From assembly GCF_003432065.1 (NCBI RefSeq), contig NZ_QWDE01000001.1, positions 2,232,001 to 2,296,000 of the forward strand: a stretch of 64,000 bases of DNA, in the 5' to 3' direction. Positions 44,181-55,300 of the stretch are shown here, one piece after another; position 1 is the stretch's first letter, and each line of letters begins with the position of its first letter. This stretch comes from Mucilaginibacter terrenus. GTDB lineage: Bacteria; Bacteroidota; Bacteroidia; Sphingobacteriales; Sphingobacteriaceae. Position numbers and translations under genes: made by a program. The notes beneath the pieces were generated by a model that worked only from the letters and a program-made list of their open reading frames with translations, ran no database searches and was not told where the DNA came from.

Positions 44181-47100
44181 TTACTTAACGATGATCACTT
44201 TTTTGGAATACACCTTGTTGCCTAGCGTTACCTTAAGTACGTAAGTACCGGGTAGTTGTCGGCTGGTGTTTATTGATGTACTAAAGTTGCCTGCAGATAT
44301 ACTTTGCGATTGTGTGTAAACGGGTTGTCCCGAAGTAGTGATGATCTCAACCTTAGCAGTTCCTGCCTCCTTTGCTACAAAAACAACATTGAGGTTGTTT
44401 ATGGCAGGTACCGGAAATAACGTTAGGCCAATATCAGTACTTGTGTCGGGGTTTTTAGCCACAAGCGCGTAGCGGTACTCGTCAGACCGGCTGGTACATC
44501 CACCATTAAAAGCAACCTCTACGTAATAGCTGCCGCTTTGCACCGGGGTGAACGTTTTGCCGGTAGCTCCTTCTATTGCCTTACCATCTAAAAACCATTG
44601 ATTACCATCAGTAAAGTTGGATACCAGGTCGAAGCCGTTTTGTGTGATCACCGGTTTATTTACAACCGTTGGTAACCGCGCAGCAGATGGGCAGCCGAGA
44701 CTTTTTACTTTAAGATCGTAAAAGTAGTAATAGAAGCCCTTGTAATAGGTGCTGTCATTAGTATTTGTAGGCGATAACGCATCGTTACCCAAAATACTAA
44801 AAATGCCTCCTATTTTAAACGGGTAACCTGTAACGCCACCGTTGTTGCGATAAACGGTTACGTTAGCATCATAAGCCAGCGATATAGTGTAGGTACCTGC
44901 AGTTGGCAATGTTAAATTAAGTGGCACCACAATACCCTGGTCTGCCGGGTCGTTGGTTTGTGCACCAGGCCCGGGCGTGCCACGCGTTGCGGCAGCATTC
45001 ACCACAACTGTGGAAACAGCTTGTCCGCTGCTATTGGTTGCCGTAATGGTAAGCTTGCCGGAGTTGCCAAAATACATGCGTGCTGTTTGCAGCACCACAG
45101 GTACGTTGGTATAAACCGATACACTTGGGCTGAACTGATTGTATCCGCCTGCGCTAAATACATTTTTTGTAGCTGGCCCAACTGTTCCGCTAAAATCATT
45201 TAATCCGGCATAAAAAGTACCGTTACCAGCTGTGCCTGGAACAGTAGCAATAGGCCCAAACGCTACCGGTAGCGCATCTGCAGGAGATTTATACCATAAT
45301 ATTTGCCCGTCACCTGTTCCGTTTAGCAAATAGTTGCCGGTGTTAGAACAAAGATATGCACTAAGTGCACCCAGTGCCGGCGGAAGGCTGATGGCTATGG
45401 TTCCGGTTGCTTTATCGTTACCTGTTATCGGGTCGCCGTTAAGATGGGTTTCGGCGGCGATATTATAATTTGCACCTGCCAAAGTGTTAAACTTACCAGC
45501 CAGCACAAACTCAACTTCATCAAGCGGGGTAATAGTACCGGTGTACACCTCATTAAAAACTACAGTGGTGTTATTAGGCGATGTAACCGTCACCGTAACC
45601 GGTATATTACTGATATTGGCGCTGCCATAGTTCTTGAGCCTGATTACAGGCGAGGTTGAGCCGGCACAGGAACTGCCGTCGGCAGCATTAACAATTACGG
45701 TTACTCCCGCATCGGTAGTTGGTTTTACAAACTGTACAAGATAGTCCTGCGTTTCGCCTTTAGCGTAACTGCCACACGCTGTAATGGCGGTTGGGTCAGA
45801 TGTTTCGGTAAGCACTACACGCAACAAGCCCGAATTGCCTGGTATTACTGATAATGGCACGGTGATAGTACCTGTATACTCGCCTGTTGCTGTAATTACC
45901 GGCGTTGTGGCTATCAGTTCGTCCGCATCAAAGGTGCCGTTACCGTTCCAGTCTGCAAATATTTTTGCAGCCTTGGCAAAGTTGTTACCGCAGGTACCTA
46001 ACGTAATGCTGAATGGATAGGTTTTCCCCTGCTCCAGCAGCATAGGTGGTGTTGTTAGCAGCGAATAGCTGGTGCAGCCAGGCGCAGGTGTGTTATTTAC
46101 ATTGGAAAGTGTAAAGTTATTAATGCGCGAATCTGCATTAGACGATGGCGCAGATGCGCAGTACGCCGCGCCACCAATGCCTGTTGCAATTAATGAATAT
46201 GCCTGACTGCCTGATAACAACGTTCCTTTATGGCTAACAGTAACAGTGTACGTTTTGCCCGGTGTAGCGTTGGCAATATATACCTGTTCTACATTGTCTC
46301 TGATGTTGTCGCCGGTAGTAGCAGCAGCGCCGGGATTATTCGGATTGAGTACCCAGGCGTTATACGTTGTATTACCATCGCTAATGCGGATGTCGAGGTC
46401 ATTTACCAGCTTTGGTGTGCGGCTGTTTATAATACCATCGGCTGTTGGTGTGCCTGCCGGATCAGTCCAGGATATTGTTACTGCCAGCGGGCCGATACCA
46501 GAAGCCGTTACCGACAAAGTTTGCGTTTGCCCTTGTGTGAGGGTGCGCTCGCTGATCAGGCTTTTAGTTCCGTTATCAGTAATGGCCTGGGCAGCAGCCC
46601 GCATATTAAGCAGTCCCCATCCGTATTTGTAATCGGGGCCAATGTTGCCACCGTCAAAAGCAGTATGGCAGGCCAACCCTTTTAAGGTGGCTGCCCGCAT
46701 AAATGAATTGCTGTTCTTTTGCGCGTAATACTCCTGAAGCAAGTACAAAGACCCGGTTACGTTTGGCGCAGACATGGATGTGCCTGAAAGCGTAAGATAA
46801 GTTGTTGGCGATGTAACACCTGTGGAAACTACGTTCTCCCCGTCTCCTACCAGGTCGGGTTTTATACGGCCATCATCTGTTGGTCCCCAGCTGCTGAAAT
46901 AAGAGGTGACGAGGTCCGTACGGTTGACCGGTCCATTTGGAAGCGGTGCTATTGAACCTACTGTTAGTATATTCTTGGCGTTGCCGGTGGTGCTTATGGC
47001 ATCAAACCCATCGTTATTGCTGATGCCTGCCGGCCTGGGCCCTTTGTTTATTAATGCAGGGTTGGTGCGGGTAGCAAAACCATAATAAGTATCGCCAACA

Positions 47101-47927
47101 GCAGGGCCTGTACTGCCACGGCTGTTCCCGGCCGATTCTACTATAAGGTAGTAAGGTGCATTATAAGCTACCTGGTCGAACGATTGTACACGGGCATCAT
47201 AAAACCCAAAGTTGTAATCTACAGTATCGCCGGGTAAGCCATACCATTCCCACCGGTTTTGCCCGGAGTTGTAATCCCAGCCGGCTACATCACCATAAGA
47301 GTGGTTAGATAAGAGCAAGTCCTTTGCGGCGGTACCCATTTCAGACACATCGTTGTTAAAATCCCAGGAGTTAAGTACAGGCGTGTTAAAGGCCATTCCC
47401 TTTGCCGGCCCATATACGCCTTTGGCTATCATGGTGCCGGCCACGTGTGTGGAGTGGTCCAGCACAGCAGCGCCGTCTTTTATAGTGATGGTTTTGCCGG
47501 CAAATTCCTGGTGAGCGGTATACACAGATCCGCCATCCCATATTGCGAGCTTATTATTCACAGCCGCGCTTGATCCGGAAAGATTGAGGCCGAGAGCACC
47601 GCCCGGCTGCACCAAATTGGTGCCTGTGGTTGCCGCAGCTATGGTGTTATTGTGTGTTACCAGGTAAACCGGAAAGCCAAGTTTATTTACACCCTGCAGC
47701 ACCTTAACGTTGCCACCCTTAGTGTAGGCAATAAGCGGCCAGCCTTTGCTTGCCGCAAGTGACAAAGCCTTTTGCCTGCCCGTGGTGTAAGCCTGGTTTG
47801 CCTGGATGGCTATACGGTCGAGTTCCTGCTTTCCGGCAGCATCGACCGTTTGTTTTTGCGCTATTGCAGGGGCAACACAGCATAAAATTAAAAAGGCAGA
47901 TAAACAGGCGGTGTAAAGTTTCCCCAT
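44181..47927 (-). CDS. Secreted subtilisin-like (S8) protease with T9SS tail (1248 aa)
   Basis: Extracellular serine protease. After a signal peptide (cleaved near IAQ), the S8 domain spans about 105-480: Asp in KLAIWDGGSV, His in DHSTHVAGTMIAKG, Ser in LSGTSMSAPNVTGSLYLL. There follow a P-domain-like beta sandwich, a GEVED domain (AKIFADWNGNGTFDADELIATTP), CARDB-like and Ig-like modules, and a C-terminal T9SS sorting tail with LTLFPVPAINNLNVVF and KVEIITTSGQPVYTQ. It would be exported by PorV/PorU-type T9SS and fixed to the surface or released. It diverges from two large T9SS proteins across a 344-bp gap. Confidence 0.9.
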   Translation of the reverse strand: MGKLYTACLSAFLILCCVAPAIAQKQTVDAAGKQELDRIAIQANQAYTTGRQKALSLAASKGWPLIAYTKGGNVKVLQGVNKLGFPVYLVTHNNTIAAATTGTNLVQPGGALGLNLSGSSAAVNNKLAIWDGGSVYTAHQEFAGKTITIKDGAAVLDHSTHVAGTMIAKGVYGPAKGMAFNTPVLNSWDFNNDVSEMGTAAKDLLLSNHSYGDVAGWDYNSGQNRWEWYGLPGDTVDYNFGFYDARVQSFDQVAYNAPYYLIVESAGNSRGSTGPAVGDTYYGFATRTNPALINKGPRPAGISNNDGFDAISTTGNAKNILTVGSIAPLPNGPVNRTDLVTSYFSSWGPTDDGRIKPDLVGDGENVVSTGVTSPTTYLTLSGTSMSAPNVTGSLYLLQEYYAQKNSNSFMRAATLKGLACHTAFDGGNIGPDYKYGWGLLNMRAAAQAITDNGTKSLISERTLTQGQTQTLSVTASGIGPLAVTISWTDPAGTPTADGIINSRTPKLVNDLDIRISDGNTTYNAWVLNPNNPGAAATTGDNIRDNVEQVYIANATPGKTYTVTVSHKGTLLSGSQAYSLIATGIGGAAYCASAPSSNADSRINNFTLSNVNNTPAPGCTSYSLLTTPPMLLEQGKTYPFSITLGTCGNNFAKAAKIFADWNGNGTFDADELIATTPVITATGEYTGTITVPLSVIPGNSGLLRVVLTETSDPTAITACGSYAKGETQDYLVQFVKPTTDAGVTVIVNAADGSSCAGSTSPVIRLKNYGSANISNIPVTVTVTSPNNTTVVFNEVYTGTITPLDEVEFVLAGKFNTLAGANYNIAAETHLNGDPITGNDKATGTIAISLPPALGALSAYLCSNTGNYLLNGTGDGQILWYKSPADALPVAFGPIATVPGTAGNGTFYAGLNDFSGTVGPATKNVFSAGGYNQFSPSVSVYTNVPVVLQTARMYFGNSGKLTITATNSSGQAVSTVVVNAAATRGTPGPGAQTNDPADQGIVVPLNLTLPTAGTYTISLAYDANVTVYRNNGGVTGYPFKIGGIFSILGNDALSPTNTNDSTYYKGFYYYFYDLKVKSLGCPSAARLPTVVNKPVITQNGFDLVSNFTDGNQWFLDGKAIEGATGKTFTPVQSGSYYVEVAFNGGCTSRSDEYRYALVAKNPDTSTDIGLTLFPVPAINNLNVVFVAKEAGTAKVEIITTSGQPVYTQSQSISAGNFSTSINTSRQLPGTYVLKVTLGNKVYSKKVIIVK

Positions 47928-48271
47928 AGTATTGATTAACCCTTATCTGACACTACGTGCGATAAGTTGAAGTTATAAATGTAAGGCTCTAATATATAAA
48001 TTATAGCGCAGAGAAACTTATCAATAATTGCCGGATCTACTCAGCCGGTTACAACCACTTTCGATACTTGCTCTTCCTCAAAGTTATCGCGAACTGTAGA
48101 AGATTTTCCCATTCGAATAATCAGGTATCATTCTCCTGAGCTAGATCTTTTTTTACAAAAAAATTAAATAACCAAACCCTGAACTTGGAAATATCGTACA
48201 AATTAAAATTAAAGTAAATGACGTTCGTTTAGCACCGTTTTTGCCACGCTGTGTAAACTATTTGAAAAGCT
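47928..48271. other. Divergent intergenic region, no clear motif
   Basis: 344 bp between the starts of the protease and the first giant secreted protein. AT-rich, with a near box TACATTTA on the minus strand at about 47979-47986 and a 5-bp TCAGG/CCTGA stem at 48122-48140. No exact TAnnTTTG box, coding frame or hairpin of note was seen. Confidence 0.4.
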
Positions 48272-51200
48272 TTGAAAAGAAATTTATCTAAACTCACTTT
48301 TTTTTTACTAATAGTATTACTGGCTTTAAGTTTAAAAACCCAGGCGCAGGAATATTATGACGGAACCAATACGCCAAGACAATACTATTATAATAATTTA
48401 GAGGCAGCTACTGTAGGCTCCCCTACCACCTTTATGACTGCGGCCGGATCAACTTCCTCTTCTCCGGCTACCATTTATCTCAAGACAAACTCCTCGCTAA
48501 ATGGGTCACAAAGCTTTTCAACATCGGCATCTGCTGCAAATATCGGTTACCTTAAGTGGAACTTTTTTGGTTCTGCCGGTACTGCGGCAAACGTAAGCCT
48601 TGGTACAGCAGCCTGGGAGTGGGAGTTCGATTACAAAAACACTACCGGTGTAGCGCCTAATGATAATGGCACCGGTATGGTTGCAGGCCAGGACTCATGG
48701 CGGTACTGGCTTTTCGCCAATGCTTATAACGGGCAAACTACCTACGGCATGTATGTAACGGTTAGCGGAACCAGCCTTGTACTTCGTGTTAAATACGGTA
48801 GCGCAAGCAACCAATACGCTACTTTTAATACCGGCTTAACCATACCTGCAAATACAGACACTTACCAGATTAGGATTGCACGTGCGGCGCTGAATGGCTA
48901 CTACCATGTTTTTGTGCTCGACCGTACTACAGGTGTAACTACCGGCACAAACATGACCACTGGCCAAAACTACATTAATGTAGGTACCAGCAACGGCAAC
49001 GCAGATATGGTCACCTATAACTTTAGCTACCTGGAGTCCACCACTTCTACCGCCGACCATTTCCAATGGGATAACTTTAACTTTTATAAACAACAGGTAG
49101 ATTATGTACCTGTTACGAGCAGCGCTAACGGAATAACCACATCTATTTACCCGGGCATTGTAGATGCGATACCCTATGGCGTAAACGTAAATGTAAGGGG
49201 CGATATTTTTGTGGGTGTATTTGTTATAAACTTCAGCGGCAATGGCACCAACGGAGGGCAGGCCCTGTTTACCAGCGGTTCCCTTTACAAAACAAGCAGC
49301 AGCGTATTTTCCAAAACCACAGGTACCAAAATAGCCGACGTATCCATCAACTCTGCAAACACCAGCCAGGTGAGCATGGGTAACAGTAACGAATATTACT
49401 ACGGCGCGCCTAACACGGATGGATCCCGAACGAATGTTGTAAACTACTTTTTACTTGCACAAGGGCGTAACCCTTTCTACAATGGTTATTCAACATCATT
49501 GTCTTACTCTATCAGCAATACCAATTCAGACACGTACGAACAATTCTACAGCGTAGGATATTACCCGTACCAATGGTCTAACGTAAGTTCTGCCACGTCT
49601 ACAGTTGCTGGCGATGTATGGGACTGGACCGGCAAAACCAGCGCTATCTGGACAACCAGCGGCGCGTGGACCAAAAATCTTTCAGCCAGTACACTTTACC
49701 CGCAGGTTTCTACTGATATTGTGCGCATAGGTGTGGTGGCTTACAGTGGCGGCACTACCCAACCATCGGCTACTTCCAGCTATTCTATTGGCAGCCTTAC
49801 TTTTGGTTCTGCTAATAGCGCGCCAACGCTTTCAATCGGCGGCAGCATAACGTTAAGTGATGACCTTACTATAAATGCAAATACAGCCGCTTCGTTAACA
49901 GGGGGCACACTCAATATAGGCGGCGATTTTAGTAATGGTACAGGTGCAACTTTTGCAGCTATTTCAAGCACTGTGAACTTTACCAGCAGCTCGGCGCAGG
50001 CTATTACAAATTCAAATACATCCACAACCCCATCTGTCACCTTTAAAAATGTTAACTTTTCAGGCGGAGGTACCAAAACCTTTGGAAGCGGTGGATACTA
50101 CAGCGTTTCACCAACAGGAGTTCTTAAGATAAGCAACGCCACAGTTGTATCTATTCCGAGCACAACAACCCACCTGAAGTTTCTCGCTAACAGTGGTACC
50201 GCTTATGCGCAAATAGATCAGGTTTCCGGATCTATCCAGGGGAATATTGATTATCAGGTTTATTTTACCGGCGGCTCAACCTATCGCAACTACCGTTCAA
50301 TGGCTGCACCTGTTTACAACAACACTACCACTTACAGCACTACAAACGGCACCTATAAACTTGCCGATCTTAAAAACAGTTTTATCATCACCGGCCCGTC
50401 AGGCTCTGCAAACGGTTTTGATAAATCAACCAATAACGGCAACACCTTAAAATTATATAATTCCAGTACCGATAACTTTTCACCTGTTAGCAGCTTGAGT
50501 ACCGCCCCTACCGTCGCTACAGGCAAGGGTTTTTATATGTATTTCCGCGGTGATCGAACACCGACAGGCACCGTAACTAACGCTGACCCTTTTGGCTCCA
50601 AAACAAATAAGCCCGCCTCCGGTGCGTATGCCGTACCCGAAAACGTCACTTACACTTATACCGGTATACCTAACCAGGGTAACATTTCCACAACCTTCGG
50701 CACAAAAGACAACCTGTTTTACTTTGTGGCAAACCCCTATGCAGCCACGCTGGACGGCGACGCTGTAATTGCATCAACCACATTTACTGCTACTACCAGT
50801 TCTACCTCGTATACTTCGCATTACATTGGCACCTCTCTTTGGACCTGGAATCCTTCTGCAGGGGCCTTCGCCATTTACGACCAAACTACCCCAGCTGCAT
50901 CTACCAATGGTGCAAAGCGTTACATTGTGCCCGGACAAGGCTTTTTTGTAAAAGCAAACACAAATGTCGCCAGTACAGGGGTGGTTGCTTCCCCTAATGT
51001 GCTTACGATTACCGAGAGCATGAAGAGCACCGGCAACAATAGCAGCGCGGTACGGCTCTTAAGCACAGGTACGCCGGTAGTTGCAGCCGATCCTCCGATT
51101 ATACGTTTGCAGCTAGCTAAAAACGCTTTTATTAATGATGAAATAGCTGTTGTACTGTGGAACACTGCGAAAGACTCATTAGACATGGGTGATGCTGTGC

Positions 51201-52090
51201 ATATGAACGGCGACTATATGAATCTCACTACTATTACAGCCGACAATAAATACCTTTCAATAGACAAGCGCCCGTTCAACGGCACCAAAACTGTTATACC
51301 CCTTTATATCAATGTAGCGGTTGACAGTATATACACGTTTAAGAAAACGTACCTAAGCAATGTTATGAGCAATTATAAAGTTACGCTTTATGACAGCCTG
51401 CTTAACAACAAGGTAGAGATAACCAATATAGATTACTCCTTTAACGTTTACCGTGCCAAGCCAGAAACATGGGGCGGTAAACGCTTTAAGTTAATTATAG
51501 AGCAGGCACCTGCGCCTGTCACTTTCTTTGAGTTCAAAGGCAAACTAAATACCGATAAAACCGGACTGCTAACCTGGAAAACGAACAGATATCGCATAGG
51601 CACTACCTACCAGGTGCAGCGTGCACCGGACACTACCAGCTTTGCCGATGTTGGCCTTGCACAATATGGCGTGGATACCAGCGGCGTAAGCGCGTATATA
51701 ATGACGGACTCTACCATACAACAAGGAGTAAATTACTACCGGCTGGTGCAAACAGATATTTTCGGTAACAAAAGTTATTCTAATTACGTAACAATAAAAC
51801 TGAGCAACAGCGTGGAGCCTGTTACTGTAAAAAGTGGCTTTAGGCTTTTCCCTAATCCGGTGGTAGGTAGCAACTTTTCAGTTATTAGCGATAAAACGTA
51901 CAATGGCAAAATAACTATGCGCATTTACAATACAAGCAGTGAGGTTAAGATGGAAAACTCCTTCAACCAGTTGAATTCACAGGAGGCCATTCAGCAAAAT
52001 GTGAGCGGATTACGTTACGGCGTTTACGTTGTTGAGCTAAAAGATGCCAGTAACAAAGTACTTACAACGCTTAAGTTCATAAAACAATAA
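48272..52090 (+). CDS. Giant T9SS-exported surface protein A (1272 aa)
   Basis: Exported protein of unknown function with a signal peptide (cleaved after LKTQAQ). About residues 30-275 look like a concanavalin-type lectin or LamG sandwich (EFDYKNTTGV, YGMYVTVSGTSLVLRVKYG, FQWDNFNFYK). About 440-640 form a beta-solenoid-like block with short repeats (TLSIGGSITLSDDLTINANT, SSAQAITNSNTSTTPSVTF). About 650-1090 is a further beta-rich part with FDKSTNNGNTLKLYN, and the last 90 residues are a T9SS tail (FRLFPNPVVGSNFSVIS ... TLKFIKQ). The frame opens at a TTG. Its tandem paralogue follows after 231 bp. Adhesin or glycan-binding role is a guess. Confidence 0.85.
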   Translation: MKRNLSKLTFFLLIVLLALSLKTQAQEYYDGTNTPRQYYYNNLEAATVGSPTTFMTAAGSTSSSPATIYLKTNSSLNGSQSFSTSASAANIGYLKWNFFGSAGTAANVSLGTAAWEWEFDYKNTTGVAPNDNGTGMVAGQDSWRYWLFANAYNGQTTYGMYVTVSGTSLVLRVKYGSASNQYATFNTGLTIPANTDTYQIRIARAALNGYYHVFVLDRTTGVTTGTNMTTGQNYINVGTSNGNADMVTYNFSYLESTTSTADHFQWDNFNFYKQQVDYVPVTSSANGITTSIYPGIVDAIPYGVNVNVRGDIFVGVFVINFSGNGTNGGQALFTSGSLYKTSSSVFSKTTGTKIADVSINSANTSQVSMGNSNEYYYGAPNTDGSRTNVVNYFLLAQGRNPFYNGYSTSLSYSISNTNSDTYEQFYSVGYYPYQWSNVSSATSTVAGDVWDWTGKTSAIWTTSGAWTKNLSASTLYPQVSTDIVRIGVVAYSGGTTQPSATSSYSIGSLTFGSANSAPTLSIGGSITLSDDLTINANTAASLTGGTLNIGGDFSNGTGATFAAISSTVNFTSSSAQAITNSNTSTTPSVTFKNVNFSGGGTKTFGSGGYYSVSPTGVLKISNATVVSIPSTTTHLKFLANSGTAYAQIDQVSGSIQGNIDYQVYFTGGSTYRNYRSMAAPVYNNTTTYSTTNGTYKLADLKNSFIITGPSGSANGFDKSTNNGNTLKLYNSSTDNFSPVSSLSTAPTVATGKGFYMYFRGDRTPTGTVTNADPFGSKTNKPASGAYAVPENVTYTYTGIPNQGNISTTFGTKDNLFYFVANPYAATLDGDAVIASTTFTATTSSTSYTSHYIGTSLWTWNPSAGAFAIYDQTTPAASTNGAKRYIVPGQGFFVKANTNVASTGVVASPNVLTITESMKSTGNNSSAVRLLSTGTPVVAADPPIIRLQLAKNAFINDEIAVVLWNTAKDSLDMGDAVHMNGDYMNLTTITADNKYLSIDKRPFNGTKTVIPLYINVAVDSIYTFKKTYLSNVMSNYKVTLYDSLLNNKVEITNIDYSFNVYRAKPETWGGKRFKLIIEQAPAPVTFFEFKGKLNTDKTGLLTWKTNRYRIGTTYQVQRAPDTTSFADVGLAQYGVDTSGVSAYIMTDSTIQQGVNYYRLVQTDIFGNKSYSNYVTIKLSNSVEPVTVKSGFRLFPNPVVGSNFSVISDKTYNGKITMRIYNTSSEVKMENSFNQLNSQEAIQQNVSGLRYGVYVVELKDASNKVLTTLKFIKQ

Positions 52091-52321
52091 CAAAAAAATC
52101 AAACCTGGCGGTTGTAAGATACTACCGGGCATTTATTAATAATTAATAATCAAAAAAGTATTTACTATAATATAATTCATTTTACAAGTAAGGAAAAATA
52201 AGATAAACGTAAAGAAACCATATAAAATTTAATATTTAAGTATGCTATAATATGGCATATTGGAAATTTATTGTCAATATTTTAGCTATTTTCGCAGTAA
52301 TAACGAAAATACCCTAAGCTA
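52091..52321. other. Intergenic spacer between the two giant genes
   Basis: 231 bp, strongly AT-rich, no reading frame. A near -7 box TATTTTCG lies about 35 nt before the TTG start, so B may have its own promoter. No terminator hairpin follows A. Confidence 0.4.
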
Positions 52322-55300
52322 TTGAAACAATTGTTGTTACGCTCCTTAATGGCTGCTGTAAGCGTGCTTTTAGTAGCCACCGGCGTGCATGCGCAGGTGC
52401 TGCTAAGTGATGACTTCGAAACATCGCTTACCAACACGCCGGCATCTACAACCAACCCTGTTTGGTCTGGCTCCCTAACCGAATTTGCAATAAGCTCCAG
52501 CCCTACAATATCACCCCTTGCAGGCTCCTCCTCCCTGGCTTCTTATACGCATAACTCTGAGGATAATATATACACCACTTACAATGCCGGCACCTCTAAC
52601 GTTAATATGGTATGGCGGCTGCTTTATAAAAATACAGGCTCGACTACAGACTCAGCTGATCCGAACAATGGTAAACGGTCATGGAATTTTTGGCTGGCTG
52701 CCAATGGCAGCAACCCTACAACGTGTTACGGCTATTATCTTACAGAACGGCAGGGAGTGTTATATTTAAGAAGGTACAATGGCGGCACCACCAATCTTGC
52801 AAGTTTTACCCTTACCAACAATACAACGTATAGTATAAAGGTTACCAGGAGAGGATCTGACGGTTTATGGGTGTTATATGTAGATGCAGGCACCGGAGAA
52901 GCTACAACCAGCAGAGGTTCTACAAACAACCAGGAGGTTGCTACAACCGGTACTTTGTATACTATACTGCTTAGTAACGACAAGAACGAGCCAAATACTT
53001 TTCTTTTTGACAATTACAGCATTTCTCAAGCTTCGGCAACGTTGGGGTGTACCACAGCAGGGCTGGCAAGCAGCAGCTATTTATTTTCAGGCGATGTAAA
53101 TAAAGCAGTGCACAGCTTTCAGCTTACTTACATCGAAGACCTGCCTATAAAGCAGTTAACCATTTACAGCTCAGGAGCGTTAAACAACGGGCAGATATCC
53201 AGTTTCAGCCTCGTAAAATCAACAAATACCACTTACGGCGATGGCGATGATGTAACACTTACAGCTACTGATTTTACCGGTAATAACAATGGCAGTAATT
53301 TTCGTTTTGATAACAACAACACAAACGGGTATCTGCTTTCGGGCACCTCATCAGCAACCACAGTTTACTTCTTCCTGGTTTTAAACTTAAGCAGCACTTT
53401 TGTTAACACCAGTATGACGTCCACGTTCTCCATGAGCTCGGCAAATTCATCTCTGGTTTTTTCAGCAAACAACTCAATCAATATGGCTGCCTATAGTTGT
53501 ACAGGAAACACGTATAGCTTCGGTAAGTTATTTGACTGGTACGGCAATGCCGATTTAATAAGCGGCTCGCCAGATCTCCGTTGGTCATCTAACAAGAACT
53601 GGGTGCTTAACGGCAATACAGGGTCTATCCCTGGCGCGGCACCAACCCAGTACGATAAAGTACGTATTGCAAGCATAAATTATGTCAACAGCAGCAGACA
53701 GCCGCTTGTAGATGCCAGCACAACCATTGCAGGGCTCGAATACGGATCGTTAAGTACCAGCCCGACATTTACGCTTAACAGCGGCATAACAGTAACCGTT
53801 AACGGAGATGTTAGTAATGGCAATACAGCAGCCGCGCTTGCAGGATCAGGCACGCTGGCAATTGGCGGTAACTTCACAAATAGCAGCAGCGCCACCTTTA
53901 CAACCAACAGAACCAGCGCCTCGTCACAAAATACAATCAGTTTTACCAGCTCTTCTGCACAAACCATTACCAACTCCAATACCAGCACAACGCCGAGTGT
54001 TGTGTTGGGCAACCTTACCTTCTCAGGCGGGGGAACAAAAACGTTTGCAGCGGGTGGGTATTACAGTGTGTCGCCTTACAGTACAGTAACCCTGTCCGGC
54101 TCCACAATAGTTTCTATTCCATCATCAACAACACACCTGCAGTTGCTAACAGGTACCACAACACCCTTTTTAACATACGCCCAAATAGCCACCATACCTA
54201 CAGGCAGTAGCATACAGGGCAATATAGATTATCAGGTGTATTTCCAGGGAGGGTCACTTTTCTATCGCAATTACCGGGCTATGGCCGCACCCGTTTACAG
54301 CGGCAGTTACAGTGCTTCAAACGGCAGCTACTCTCTTGCATCGCTAAAAAATACTTTTATCATTACAGGGCTTAACGGATCTGCAAACGGGTTTGATAAA
54401 TCAACCAATAACGGCGCCACCCTCAGGACCTACAATCCGGCTACAAATAATTATACTTTTATAACGAGTTTAAATACTTTGCCAACGGTAGCATCCGGCC
54501 AGGGTTTTTATATGTACTACAGGGGCAATAATATAGCTAAACCAAATGCAACTGTAAATGACCCATATGGGGCAAAAACAAACAGTACCCTGGGTGCGGG
54601 CGGCAATACTTATGCAACACCCGAGGCAGTCACCTACACATACACCGGTGTTCCTAATCAAGGTGATGTAAGCGCCGCAACACTGCCTAACGGAAGCAAT
54701 TATTTTTATTTTATAGCTAATCCCTATGCGGCAACGCTCGATGCAAATGCTGTAATAGCTGCCTCCAACATATCGCTGTTCACATGGACATGGGATCCGG
54801 TGTCTGGTACTTACGCTGTTTATGATAGTTCTACCCCCGCGGCTTCTACCCACGGCGCGAAACGGTACATAGTACCAGGCCAGGGATTTTTTGTAAAGAA
54901 CAGCAATACCAGCGGCTCATCAAAAACGCTGAAGATTACAGAAGCCATGAAGAGCACCGGAAACAGTGCCAGCGCCGTACGCCTGCTTAGCACCGGCGCA
55001 CCTTCTGTTGCTGCCGAGCCGCCCGTTATACGCCTTCAATTCTACAAAAATGCCTCAGTAAGAGATGAGTTGGGGATAGTGCTTAGCAGCGTGGCAAAAG
55101 ATTCGTTAGATGCCGGCGATGCTGCTCACTTAAATGGCGATTACCTGAACCTCACCTCTATTACGCCAGACAATCAATACCTAACAATTGACAAGAGGCC
55201 TTTTAAAGGCACCAGAATAATTGTTCCCTTATTTATTAATGTAGCGGCCGATAGTATTTACACTTTTAAAAAGACCTATCTGAGCCCTGTGATGAGCAAT

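Noticed and set aside
44958..46685. Plus-strand frames opposite the S8 protease
   Set aside because: Low-complexity antisense frames of a Thr/Gly-rich gene; no start context.
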